Position numbers and translations under genes: made by a program
The notes under the pieces: generated by a model
The model's input: the letters and a program-made list of their open reading frames with translations, nothing else
What the model was told of the DNA's origin: nothing
Databases searched by the model: none
Part shown: one piece after another, positions 1-6,332 of the stretch
Layout of the letters: each line of letters starts with the position of its first letter
Numbering within the stretch: position 1 is the stretch's first letter
Virus record (IMG/VR): IMGVR_UViG_3300034283_001913
Location: 18,604-82,603 of that record
From: a virus
Strand: one strand, 5' to 3'
Length of the DNA: 64,000 bases

Positions 1-291
1 ATCATCGATGGTAACCCATTGTCATCTTATAGCTTTATCATCTTCGATATCACTGATACCGGAAACGATAACATCTTCATGCTGAAGTTATCTTGGGATA
101 ACCAGTTGAAGTGGTGGTACCAGAACGGTACTATGGATTACATGGGCCGTACACAAGGATTTGCATCTACCGGTCAGTTTAACGGTTACCGCGTATACAT
201 GACTCAAACAATGCCAGCAATCTGGGTGAAAGACCCAACCAAGGTATTGAAGATCGTTATGCGTAACCCAATCACCGGCGGATCATTCTAA
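1..291 (+). CDS. Probable major capsid protein, C-terminal fragment
   Basis: The reading frame is open from the first base of the window, so this is the last 96 codons of a longer gene that begins outside. The visible part is rich in aromatic residues and beta-strand patterns and ends in a TGGSF-type tail. It uses codons typical of strongly expressed phage genes (CGT, AAC, GGT). In crAss-like phages the major capsid gene lies upstream of the ring, muzzle, cargo and RNA polymerase genes on the same strand, which is the arrangement here. A structured non-coding segment follows at once, as is common after abundant virion genes. I do not recognise a diagnostic motif in the fragment itself, so another abundant head protein is possible. 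Confidence 0.55.
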   Translation: MIDGNPLSSYSFIIFDITDTGNDNIFMLKLSWDNQLKWWYQNGTMDYMGRTQGFASTGQFNGYRVYMTQTMPAIWVKDPTKVLKIVMRNPITGGSF

Positions 292-304
292 TGCTCCGCA
301 CTCG

Positions 305-346
305 CACTGGCAAGGGAGTACCCGTAAGTCTCCCTTGCAATCAGTG
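305..346 (+). other. Long bulged hairpin downstream of the capsid gene
   Basis: A 9-bp perfect stem (310-318 with 330-338, GCAAGGGAG/CTCCCTTGC) with an 11-base loop is extended by a second 5-bp stem (305-309 with 342-346, CACTG/CAGTG) across a 3-base bulge. It begins 14 bases after the capsid stop codon. No U-run follows, so it is not a classical intrinsic terminator. It may protect or process the 3' end of the abundant capsid message, or cause partial termination. Confidence 0.6.
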
Positions 347-350
347 CCTT

Positions 351-413
351 AGCTCAGATGGTGTTTTGCCGGCAAACAGTAGAAACACGAAAGGTTCGAT
401 CCTGATCTGAGCT
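351..413 (+). ncRNA. tRNA-like structured element, not a canonical tRNA
   Basis: A 9-bp perfect stem (351-359 with 405-413, AGCTCAGAT/ATCTGAGCT) closes a segment. Inside it is a 5-bp hairpin with a 7-base loop (362-366 with 374-378, resembling an anticodon arm). A GGTTCGATCC string (393-402) matches the T-arm consensus of tRNAs, and TAGCTCAGATGGT (350-362) resembles a D-arm start. The element is only about 63 bases long. Its T-stem would be poorly paired, no D-arm can be placed, and the 7-base loop lacks the usual U33. No CCA is encoded. It could be a decayed tRNA, a tRNA mimic, or an RNA processing signal between the capsid gene and the next gene. Confidence 0.4.
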
Positions 414-450
414 CTAACGTCAGTAATATAACCAACCAACAATCAACAAA

Positions 451-1467
451 ATGAGTAACTTTATCATGACAGAGCTCCCTACGCTTTCAGAGCAAGGGAA
501 TGTTTCAATTAAACCGTTCTTTGACCCTAATGTGGATAATCTAGGTTTGCAGAACTATGGCTTATCTCTTTTCGATGGAGTATTCCACGAAGAGCAACTT
601 GCTTGCATAGAGCAAAATGGTACAAAAAGGTATATCACCGGTTTGAATCCTTTTGCTCCAGAAGTAAAACTTCTTCCTCAAGAACTTCGTGAGGCTCGGA
701 TTAAAGAGATTAACAAAATAGTTTCACAGCTAGAGGCTGAGCTTAATGCTAATATTCTTGATCCTAACGATCCGGATTTTTGGAATAAGGTAAAGCTTCT
801 GCGTCCTGATAACTATGAGTTTTGGGAAAAGATCTCAATTCGCTGTGGTAATCAGCCGGTTCCTCTTGATCCGTCGAAAAATCCTTTTGATTTGATCAAG
901 TTATATGCTGTTGAAGCTGGAGGATTCTCAATTGTAGCAAAGAGCTACGAAGATGCGAGAAGTCGTCCGGTGTCACCAAAGTTCTACCTCGATAAATCTA
1001 TCAACACTATTGCTAGCAAAACAGAGATCAAAAAGCTTAAGAACAAAGCTCTTGTTGAACTTGAAGGTTTATTCCGTTCTAAACAGAATAAGCTTATGTA
1101 TGTAGCAAAAGTTGTAGACGGTAACAGTGTTCAATACAAGAAGTCTACACCTAATGATGTTATCTATGATAACATGGATAAGTTTATCAACGGTGAAGGT
1201 GTAGAAAGCAACATACGTCGTGCAGCTGAAACCTTTATTGATGCTGCCTCTTTAGATATCGAAACTCTTAAGCTTAAAGCTCTTGTGAAAGATTCAACTT
1301 TCTACAAGTTGATTTCACCTAAAGGTGACGGCATGATTTACCACTTAGCTACAAACAGTATTATGGGCCGTAATCCATCAGAGTGTTTGGAGTTTTTGAA
1401 GAATCCTTTAAATGATAAAATCCTCGAAGATCTTCTTAAGATTGTAGAGGCTAACTGGAAAAAATAA
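451..1467 (+). CDS. Virion-associated protein of unknown function (338 aa)
   Basis: I do not recognise a domain. The protein is soluble and mixed alpha/beta. The N-terminal third is rich in Pro and Asn. A charged helical stretch follows (around residues 85-110), and the C-terminal part looks mostly helical and lysine-rich. It has no signal peptide or membrane segment. Its position directly after the capsid gene and before the small basic proteins and ring genes suggests a head or head-assembly role, but that is inference from context alone. The start is ATG at 451, about 160 bases after the capsid stop. The next gene starts 11 bases after its TAA. Confidence 0.85.
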   Translation: MSNFIMTELPTLSEQGNVSIKPFFDPNVDNLGLQNYGLSLFDGVFHEEQLACIEQNGTKRYITGLNPFAPEVKLLPQELREARIKEINKIVSQLEAELNANILDPNDPDFWNKVKLLRPDNYEFWEKISIRCGNQPVPLDPSKNPFDLIKLYAVEAGGFSIVAKSYEDARSRPVSPKFYLDKSINTIASKTEIKKLKNKALVELEGLFRSKQNKLMYVAKVVDGNSVQYKKSTPNDVIYDNMDKFINGEGVESNIRRAAETFIDAASLDIETLKLKALVKDSTFYKLISPKGDGMIYHLATNSIMGRNPSECLEFLKNPLNDKILEDLLKIVEANWKK

Positions 1468-1478
1468 AACATCATACC

Positions 1479-1664
1479 ATGGCTAAAAATCAAGCAGGCG
1501 TTGGAGGGGTAAAGAACCCTAACACCGTATTCACAGAAGTAGTGAAGAATCCTACCCGTTATAAGGGCGGCATGAACACTTGTCCTGAAGTTGTTAAAAA
1601 CCCTACTCGTTATACAGGCGGTCTGAATCAGGCAGCTTGTGACGTTCCTAAAAAAGGTAAGTAA
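1479..1664 (+). CDS. Small basic protein with two 17-residue repeats
   Basis: This 61-residue protein starts MAK and ends in KKGK. It holds two copies of a 17-residue unit, EVVKNPTRYKGG... and EVVKNPTRYTGG..., starting at bases 1536 and 1587. A partial third copy (GVKNPN) lies before them. The two DNA copies differ mostly at third codon positions, which points to selection on the peptide. It is the first of a run of very short lysine-rich genes, and its stop overlaps the next start (TAATG). Function is unknown. A nucleic-acid-binding or packaged peptide is plausible from charge and position. Confidence 0.75.
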   Translation: MAKNQAGVGGVKNPNTVFTEVVKNPTRYKGGMNTCPEVVKNPTRYTGGLNQAACDVPKKGK

Positions 1665-1843
1665 TGGCAAAGAAATCTAGTAAACCCGGACCTAATAAGG
1701 TAAACATGAAGACTGTAGGTAAAACTACAGCTTTAGTTACAAACTATGGTAAGAACTACAAAGGACCTCAGCCTAATAAGTCTAGAACAGGAAAACCTGC
1801 TCCAGCTTTCAAAAAAGGCGGAACGCTTAAGAAAAAGAAATAA
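1664..1843 (+). CDS. Small lysine-rich basic protein (59 aa)
   Basis: The start ATG overlaps the previous stop by one base. The 59-residue product begins MAKKSSKPG and ends FKKGGTLKKKK, with almost no acidic residues. It carries the KKGG motif found in several neighbours and in the large cargo protein at 19764. The frame, the coupling and the shared start and end style support a real gene despite its size. I recognise no family. A role in neutralising or condensing packaged DNA is inference. Confidence 0.7.
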   Translation: MAKKSSKPGPNKVNMKTVGKTTALVTNYGKNYKGPQPNKSRTGKPAPAFKKGGTLKKKK

Positions 1844-1845
1844 CT

Positions 1846-1974
1846 GTGGCAAAACAACAAACTAAGGTATCTTCATCAAAAACAGTTTTTGGTAAGAGAA
1901 GAGTAGGTAAAGCTAAAAAGCGTAAATCGCCTAAGGATAAACTTACTAAACCTTATATTGGACAAGGAAAGTAA
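1846..1974 (+). CDS. Very small basic protein with GTG start (42 aa)
   Basis: The 42-residue frame begins with GTG at 1846, two bases after the previous TAA, and reads MAKQQTKVSSSK at the start, the same MAK opening as its neighbours. Its centre, GKRRVGKAKKRK, is strongly cationic, and it has almost no acidic residues. The lack of an ATG makes it easy to miss. The packing between its neighbours and the conserved opening support it. Confidence 0.65.
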   Translation: MAKQQTKVSSSKTVFGKRRVGKAKKRKSPKDKLTKPYIGQGK

Positions 1975-1978
1975 AACT

Positions 1979-2131
1979 ATGGCAGCCAAAGATAAAAAGT
2001 GGATACAAAAAGCAGTGAATCCTAAACATAAGGGTTACTGCACCCCTATGTCTAAGCCGACATGTACACCAAAAAGAAAGGCTCTTGCCAGAACTTTTAA
2101 AGCAATGGCTAAAGCTAGAAAAGGAAAATAA
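1979..2131 (+). CDS. Small basic protein with two cysteines (50 aa)
   Basis: This 50-residue frame runs from ATG 1979 to TAA 2131 and opens MAAKDKKWIQKAVNPKHKG. It has two cysteines eight residues apart in the middle (GYCTP...PTCTP) and a basic helical tail ending KARKGK. Genes with this WIQKAVNPKHKG-type opening occur in large DNA phages as short uncharacterised proteins, by my recollection. It sits in the tightly packed basic cluster, four bases after one gene and two before the next. Confidence 0.7.
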   Translation: MAAKDKKWIQKAVNPKHKGYCTPMSKPTCTPKRKALARTFKAMAKARKGK

Positions 2132-2133
2132 CC

Positions 2134-2322
2134 ATGGCTAAAACTAAAAGCAAAGTAAACCAAGCAGGAGTCTATACCAAACCAGGTATGAGAAAATCTT
2201 TGTTCAACAAGATTAAAGCTGGTTCTAAAGGCGGAGATCCCGGCGAATGGTCTGCTCGTAAAGCTCAGTTACTTGCTAAAGAGTACAAGTCAAAAGGTGG
2301 AGGATACAAAACCAAGAAGTAA
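2134..2322 (+). CDS. DUF5872-like small basic protein
   Basis: The 62-residue product contains YTKPGMRKSLFNKIKAGSKGG followed by a PGEWSARKAQLLAKEY segment and a C-terminal GGGYK. This matches my memory of the DUF5872 type, a short domain seen in phages and large eukaryotic viruses with the consensus KPG-R...I..GSKGG.PGQWSARKAQL. Its biochemical role is not established. It is lysine-rich like its neighbours and shares a TAATG junction with the next gene. Confidence 0.75.
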   Translation: MAKTKSKVNQAGVYTKPGMRKSLFNKIKAGSKGGDPGEWSARKAQLLAKEYKSKGGGYKTKK

Positions 2323-2588
2323 TGGCAAAGAATCCTCAGCAAAGTCTTAGAGACTGGACAGATCAAAAGTGGATGACTTCTGGCACTTATGCTAATAAGA
2401 AGAAGGGATCATCTAAAGAAGTAAAGTCAAAGGGTAAGAAAAGATATCTTCCCGAATCAGCTTGGTCTTCTTTATCTGCCGGAGAAAAGGCTGCGACTAA
2501 TAAAGCAAAAGCTGAGGGTAATAGAAAAGGTAAACAGTTTGTTTCCCAACCAAAAAATATAAAGCAAAAAACTAAAAAACACAGATAA
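2322..2588 (+). CDS. Basic phage protein with DWTDQKW / RYLPE motifs (88 aa)
   Basis: The 88-residue product has an N-terminal SLRDWTDQKWMTSG, a central KKRYLPESAW, and a C-terminal GNRKGKQFVSQPKNI segment. I recognise this combination from short uncharacterised proteins of phages and giant viruses, where it often stands next to the family represented by the preceding gene. It is highly basic and has no cysteine. It overlaps both neighbours by one base at TAATG junctions, so the three genes are likely translated as a coupled set. Confidence 0.75.
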   Translation: MAKNPQQSLRDWTDQKWMTSGTYANKKKGSSKEVKSKGKKRYLPESAWSSLSAGEKAATNKAKAEGNRKGKQFVSQPKNIKQKTKKHR

Positions 2589-2746
2589 TGGCAAAGAACG
2601 CAAAACAACAAGCGGCAATAGCGATGTCTATGAAAGCTGTAGGTAAGAAGCCTAAGATGGCTAAAGGTGGTGCAGCAGGCACTGCTCTTAAGAATGCCTT
2701 GATTAAGGCAGGTTATAAAAAAGGCGGATCTACTAAGAAAAAGTAA
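2588..2746 (+). CDS. Small lysine-rich basic protein with KGG motifs (52 aa)
   Basis: A 52-residue frame from ATG 2588 to TAA 2746 opens MAKNAKQQAAIAMSMKAVGKK and closes AGYKKGGSTKKK. It has two GG motifs preceded by lysine (MAKGG, YKKGG). Both ends are TAATG junctions with the flanking genes. No acidic residue is present. I know no family for it. It most resembles the product of 1664-1843 in composition and tail. Confidence 0.7.
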   Translation: MAKNAKQQAAIAMSMKAVGKKPKMAKGGAAGTALKNALIKAGYKKGGSTKKK

Positions 2747-3000
2747 TGGCAAAGTCACCAGCTTGGCAGCGCAAAGAAGGCAAGTCTCCTAGTGGAGGAC
2801 TCAATGCTAAAGGTAGAGCTTCTTATAACAGAGCTAACCCTGGTAAACCTGGGCTTAAAGCTCCACAACCTGAAGGTGGTTCTAGAAAGAAATCTTTCTG
2901 TGCCCGAATGTCAGGTATGAAGAAGAAGCTTACTAGCAGTAAGACAGCTAATGATCCCAATAGCCGGATCAATAAAGCGCTGCGTAAATGGAAATGTTAA
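2746..3000 (+). CDS. DUF6321-like basic protein
   Basis: The 84-residue product reads AWQRKEGKSPSGGLNAKGR near the N terminus, then a Pro/Gly linker, then SFCARMSGMKKK, and it ends NSRINKALRKWKC. I recognise this pattern as the DUF6321 type, carried by T4-like cyanophages and other aquatic phages. Two conserved cysteines are in SFCARM and at the C-terminal residue. Function is unknown. The high conservation of a short basic protein across unrelated phages suggests a defined structural or nucleic-acid role. It is the last of the coupled set, and the next gene starts 19 bases later. Confidence 0.8.
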   Translation: MAKSPAWQRKEGKSPSGGLNAKGRASYNRANPGKPGLKAPQPEGGSRKKSFCARMSGMKKKLTSSKTANDPNSRINKALRKWKC

Positions 3001-3019
3001 CCTTTAAATACTATAAACA

Positions 3020-3256
3020 ATGAAAAAAGTAACACCAAAAGCAAAAACCGGAAAGATGGTAAACCCTAATCCTACAGCTAAAGCGTCTCCTATGAAAAGC
3101 GGAGGAAAGGTTATGGCTAAAACAGGAAGAACTATTACTAAAGATCAGCCTCTGAATGCTCAAAATTCAGGTATGGCTAAGTACGGTAAGTCTATGACTA
3201 AAGCTATGTACGGCAAGTCTATGATGAAAAAGGGTGGTGCCAAAAAAGGCAAGTAA
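3020..3256 (+). CDS. Small basic Met/Lys/Gly-rich protein (78 aa)
   Basis: This 78-residue product is made largely of Lys, Met, Gly, Ala and Ser. It repeats a short unit YGKSM twice (KYGKSMTKAM, MYGKSMMKKGG) and ends AKKGK. It has MKSGG and MKKGG motifs. Only one acidic residue, an Asp, is visible. It closes the run of small cationic genes before the ring-type gene at 3265. The composition predicts an unstructured polycation. I do not recognise a family. Confidence 0.7.
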   Translation: MKKVTPKAKTGKMVNPNPTAKASPMKSGGKVMAKTGRTITKDQPLNAQNSGMAKYGKSMTKAMYGKSMMKKGGAKKGK

Positions 3257-3264
3257 TCTAAGAG

Positions 3265-3969
3265 ATGGATAATAATACCATATATCTAAAGATTAAGCAA
3301 CGTCTTAACAAACTTGCTAGCAACGACTATGATAACATAGAGTGCTGGCAAGTTGTTGAGGCTTTTAATAAGGGCCAGGTAGAATGGTGCCGTAGAAACC
3401 TTCATGGCACAAATCTTAAGCAAGAAGGGGATGAGCAATCTAAACGCCGGATAGATGATTTGCAGAAGCTGCTTATTAGCGTTCCTGTAGTATTATCAGA
3501 TGCCCAGCTTTATTTCGAAACCCCCGATATTCCTGCTGATTATTTAGAGTGGAAAAGAATCTCGGCTTATGCCAAAAATGATTGTTGCCCTAAAGGCCGG
3601 CGGATGGTTATTTACCTCGCTGAAGAAGGCAACGTAGATGAATTACTCCGAGATAAAAACAAACAACCTAGTTTTGAGTGGGCAGAAACTTTCTGTACTA
3701 TTATCAACAACCGGGTGCGTATTTATACCAATAATAAATTTTCGGTAGAAGATGTAGAACTTTCATATTACCGTCAACCGGTAAGAATCCAAATAGCTAA
3801 CTGTGTGGACCCGTATACACAGCAAGTAAGCCTTGTCAATGTAGAATGTGAGTTTAAAGATGATCTTGTAGAGGTGCTCATTGATGAAGCGGTAAAAATC
3901 ATAGCGGGAGATATTGAGTCAATAAATCAGATGCAGCGTGCTTCGCAGTCTGTAGAACAGAATAACTAA
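3265..3969 (+). CDS. Probable portal-proximal ring / tail tubular protein (234 aa)
   Basis: The protein has an N-terminal helical part (residues 1-75), a beta-rich middle, and a C-terminal helix with DDLVEVLIDEAVKIIAGDIES. This layout (helical base, beta insertion, helical end with a conserved VELSYYRQP strand before it) resembles the T7 gp11 / P22 gp4 tail tubular fold used for ring proteins in crAss-like phages. Two other genes in the window (12972 and 13640) share the layout. It would assemble as a 12-mer below the portal. The identification rests on pattern, not on a catalytic motif. The ferritin gene starts two bases after its stop. Confidence 0.5.
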   Translation: MDNNTIYLKIKQRLNKLASNDYDNIECWQVVEAFNKGQVEWCRRNLHGTNLKQEGDEQSKRRIDDLQKLLISVPVVLSDAQLYFETPDIPADYLEWKRISAYAKNDCCPKGRRMVIYLAEEGNVDELLRDKNKQPSFEWAETFCTIINNRVRIYTNNKFSVEDVELSYYRQPVRIQIANCVDPYTQQVSLVNVECEFKDDLVEVLIDEAVKIIAGDIESINQMQRASQSVEQNN

Positions 3970-3971
3970 CA

Positions 3972-4562
3972 ATGGAAAAGCCCGGAAATATCCTAAAGCG
4001 TAGTCTAAAGACAGATAGTCCTGCCGCTCAACAGACTATACAAAAAAAACCTTCTGTTAAAAAACATAATCCTCTTATCAGTGATCACTGTATAGAGTAT
4101 TTGAATTACAGGATTGAACAAGAAGAATATTCTGGCAGAATATATCTTGCTATGTCTATGTGGTTGAATGATAATGGATATCTCAATGCGGCTAAGCTAT
4201 GGAAGAAGTATTCTGATGAAGAAATGCTTCATGCTAACGATGCTAGAGAATATCTTTTAGCTATGGGCGTACAGCCTCTGACTCCTAAGTTAGATGCTCC
4301 TAATCAGTCTTTTACAGGACTTCCTGATATTATCCAGAGATCTTATGAACATGAGATCGAGGTTACTACTCAGATTAAAGACTTATCGACAGAAGCTCTT
4401 AAAAAAGGTGATCATATGCTTTATCAGTTAGGTTTGGCTTACTTAAAAGAACAAGTAGAAGAGCATGGAAAGATGCAAGATCTCATGGATCAGATTGAAT
4501 CTTTTGGTACAGATAAGATAGCTATGCGTCTTTTTGACCACGAGCTGAAAGATTACCTCTAA
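3972..4562 (+). CDS. Ferritin with complete ferroxidase centre and basic N-terminal extension
   Basis: Residues 38-196 follow bacterial ferritin (FtnA) along the whole four-helix bundle. The metal ligands are all present: E52 in helix A (EEYSG), E83, E84 and H87 in helix B (EEMLH), E128 in helix C (YEHE), and E160, E163 and E164 in helix D (EQVEE). The C terminus DKIAMRLFDHELKDYL matches the short helix E. Known role: it oxidises Fe(II) and stores Fe(III) in a 24-subunit shell. Unlike FtnA it has about 35 extra N-terminal residues that are rich in Lys and lack helix signals, similar to DNA-binding tails of Dps proteins. It sits inside the virion block, two bases after a ring-type gene. Whether it is packaged, attached to the particle or acts in the infected cell cannot be told from sequence. 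Confidence 0.92.
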   Translation: MEKPGNILKRSLKTDSPAAQQTIQKKPSVKKHNPLISDHCIEYLNYRIEQEEYSGRIYLAMSMWLNDNGYLNAAKLWKKYSDEEMLHANDAREYLLAMGVQPLTPKLDAPNQSFTGLPDIIQRSYEHEIEVTTQIKDLSTEALKKGDHMLYQLGLAYLKEQVEEHGKMQDLMDQIESFGTDKIAMRLFDHELKDYL

Positions 4563-4578
4563 AAAATATTTATATTAG

Positions 4579-4610
4579 TTTGCAAAATCTGATATAAAAT
4601 CTTATATTAT
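4579..4610 (+). promoter_or_regulatory. Bacteroidota-type promoter upstream of the 534-aa structural gene
   Basis: TTTG at 4579-4582 and TATATTAT at 4603-4610 are separated by 20 bases, close to the Bacteroidota consensus (-33 TTTG, -7 TAnnTTTG). The region is very AT-rich. Transcription would start about 30 bases before the ATG at 4649. The same pair with the same spacing recurs at 9183-9214. Confidence 0.6.
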
Positions 4611-4648
4611 AGTGTTAATATTGTTTATCAACCTAAAATCAAACAAAA

Positions 4649-6253
4649 ATGGCTTATTTTAACCACGCCTTTACCAAGATGTTCTTAGGAACTCAGGTAA
4701 CCGGATCAGGGGCCGGTCAAAACCCTAACACAAATCTTAGTGATGGTTTTATTATTACTTCTGGTATTCCAACCTCTGCGTTGGCTAATACTACAGGTAC
4801 AGTAAACAGTATCTATGGACCAGGGTCTTATGGATTCTTTGACGCAACTACTTATTTATCTGTTACAGAATCAGATATTACAGGATGTTGCCCATTGATT
4901 CTTGCGTCTGCTTCTCTTTTGTCTAAAGACAAAATCGGACCTTTCCACGGTGGATACAAAGAATCTAACAAGTCTAAGGTTATCAATCCTCGTTATGTAA
5001 CTAAAGCTTACGTAGTAGAGGAGTGTGCTCCTCAGCAGTCTATTACTTCTATTGGTAATACTGCTTACACTAGCACTTTGGTTACAGCTATGTCTGTAAC
5101 AATTACTGACGGCGGCACCGGATATACTCCAGGTACTTATACAAACGTTCCTTTTACCACATCAGGATCAGGTGTAGGTGTTTTGGCAACAGTTGTTGTT
5201 TCCGCTGGTGGAGTAATCACTAGTGTAGTAATTACTAACTTCGGTTACGGATATGTGTCAACAGACACAATTACTCCAAATGATACAGCTTATCCAGCTA
5301 TCGGTACTCCAACTGATGATGCAATTATTACTCTTACAGTAACAGGTGCTCCTGCAAACTGCTGCTATGAGTTCCTTTGCGGAGAAACTTACTACTTGCG
5401 TATCGATCTTAAAGGGTCTCCGGTTTTGCGTTATCTTAACCACAATGCTTATCAGACTCTTTCAGCTTACACTGGATGCTGCTCTGGTCCAACTCCAACT
5501 GCAGTAGATTCTACTTTGGTTATGATTGAGTGGGGTAAAGCATTAGTTATTAACCAGTATCTTACACCTTTTGTTCTTCCAGTTGTATTTGATGAATCAG
5601 GTGTAGCTTGGTTCCCTCCAGGAACTACTGTAGATCCTACAACAGGAGCTCCGGTAACTTCGGCTCAGTGGTGGGATGCTTATGTATCTCCAGGTCACAC
5701 TCCAGGTGAGTGCGCAGGTTTGCGTTTATTTGGTGCTTATGTAGAGACTAAGTTTGGTAACTGTTCTTTCCAGCTTACTGACTTCTTCGAAAAAGAGCCT
5801 GTGTTGATTTACGCTTCTCTTGTTGATTATAACGGAGATCCTTGCGTATTCGAAAGCATCTGCGTTTATCGCGAGTGTACAGGTCTTCAAGGAATGGGCT
5901 TTGGTGAGCAAGTTGTTCGTGATTTGATTCTTGCTGAATCTTATCTGCAGAACTTCTTCCACACTGATATCCGTATTCGTGAAATCACTCAAGGTGATCA
6001 GATTTTGAATAGTGTAAACCGTAACGCATTATATACTCGTTACTACCTCTTGCACAGTGTTCCTCGTCTGAACAATCCTACCGGTGTATTTGATAACGAT
6101 CAGTACATGTTGGAAATTATTTCTACAGGTCGTAACACTGATTTGGAAGACTTCTTGAATACTTGGTTAGAAGCTTGCGCAGGTTGTGTACCATTTGAAG
6201 TAAACTCTTGTGTACCTTGCGTAGTTGTTCCTAACTTCGAACCAGTAGGTTAA
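4649..6253 (+). CDS. Abundant virion structural protein with inserted beta domain (534 aa)
   Basis: The N terminus reads MAYFNHAFTKMFLGTQ, and the C-terminal third is mixed helix and strand (AESYLQNFFHTDIRIREI). Residues about 145-225 hold an inserted beta-rich module with GGTGYTPG...YGYVSTD repeats. The same type of module is seen in the 314-aa protein at 11295. Cys pairs (CC at four places, CxxC near the C terminus) are frequent. The gene has its own promoter and a strong terminator, and uses expressed-gene codons, so it is likely a high-copy virion protein such as a head decoration, head fibre or tail component. It has no signal peptide or membrane segment. I cannot assign it to a named family. 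Confidence 0.75.
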   Translation: MAYFNHAFTKMFLGTQVTGSGAGQNPNTNLSDGFIITSGIPTSALANTTGTVNSIYGPGSYGFFDATTYLSVTESDITGCCPLILASASLLSKDKIGPFHGGYKESNKSKVINPRYVTKAYVVEECAPQQSITSIGNTAYTSTLVTAMSVTITDGGTGYTPGTYTNVPFTTSGSGVGVLATVVVSAGGVITSVVITNFGYGYVSTDTITPNDTAYPAIGTPTDDAIITLTVTGAPANCCYEFLCGETYYLRIDLKGSPVLRYLNHNAYQTLSAYTGCCSGPTPTAVDSTLVMIEWGKALVINQYLTPFVLPVVFDESGVAWFPPGTTVDPTTGAPVTSAQWWDAYVSPGHTPGECAGLRLFGAYVETKFGNCSFQLTDFFEKEPVLIYASLVDYNGDPCVFESICVYRECTGLQGMGFGEQVVRDLILAESYLQNFFHTDIRIREITQGDQILNSVNRNALYTRYYLLHSVPRLNNPTGVFDNDQYMLEIISTGRNTDLEDFLNTWLEACAGCVPFEVNSCVPCVVVPNFEPVG

Positions 6254-6269
6254 TATTTTCTTGTAATCT

Positions 6270-6326
6270 GGGAGAGTGAACTCTCTCCGTATATAGGGGG
6301 AGAGTTCATCTCCCCCTATTTTTATT
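6270..6326 (+). terminator. Tandem hairpins with T-tail after the 534-aa gene
   Basis: The second hairpin, GGGGGAGA (6296-6303) with TCTCCCCC (6309-6316) around a 5-base loop, is followed by TATTTTTATT: a classical intrinsic terminator. A weaker hairpin (6271-6276 with 6283-6288, GGAGAG/CTCTCC) precedes it. Because GGAGAG and CTCTCC can also pair with arms of the second hairpin, the two could compete. Confidence 0.85.
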
Positions 6327-6332
6327 ATAGCT

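Noticed and set aside
351-413. A functional canonical tRNA
   Set aside because: Too short, no D-arm, weak T-stem and no U33. Kept only as a tRNA-like element.
1338-1670. Minus-strand frame of 110 codons across the end of the 338-aa gene
   Set aside because: It spans two supported plus-strand genes, has no start or coupling context, and has a composition typical of an antisense shadow.
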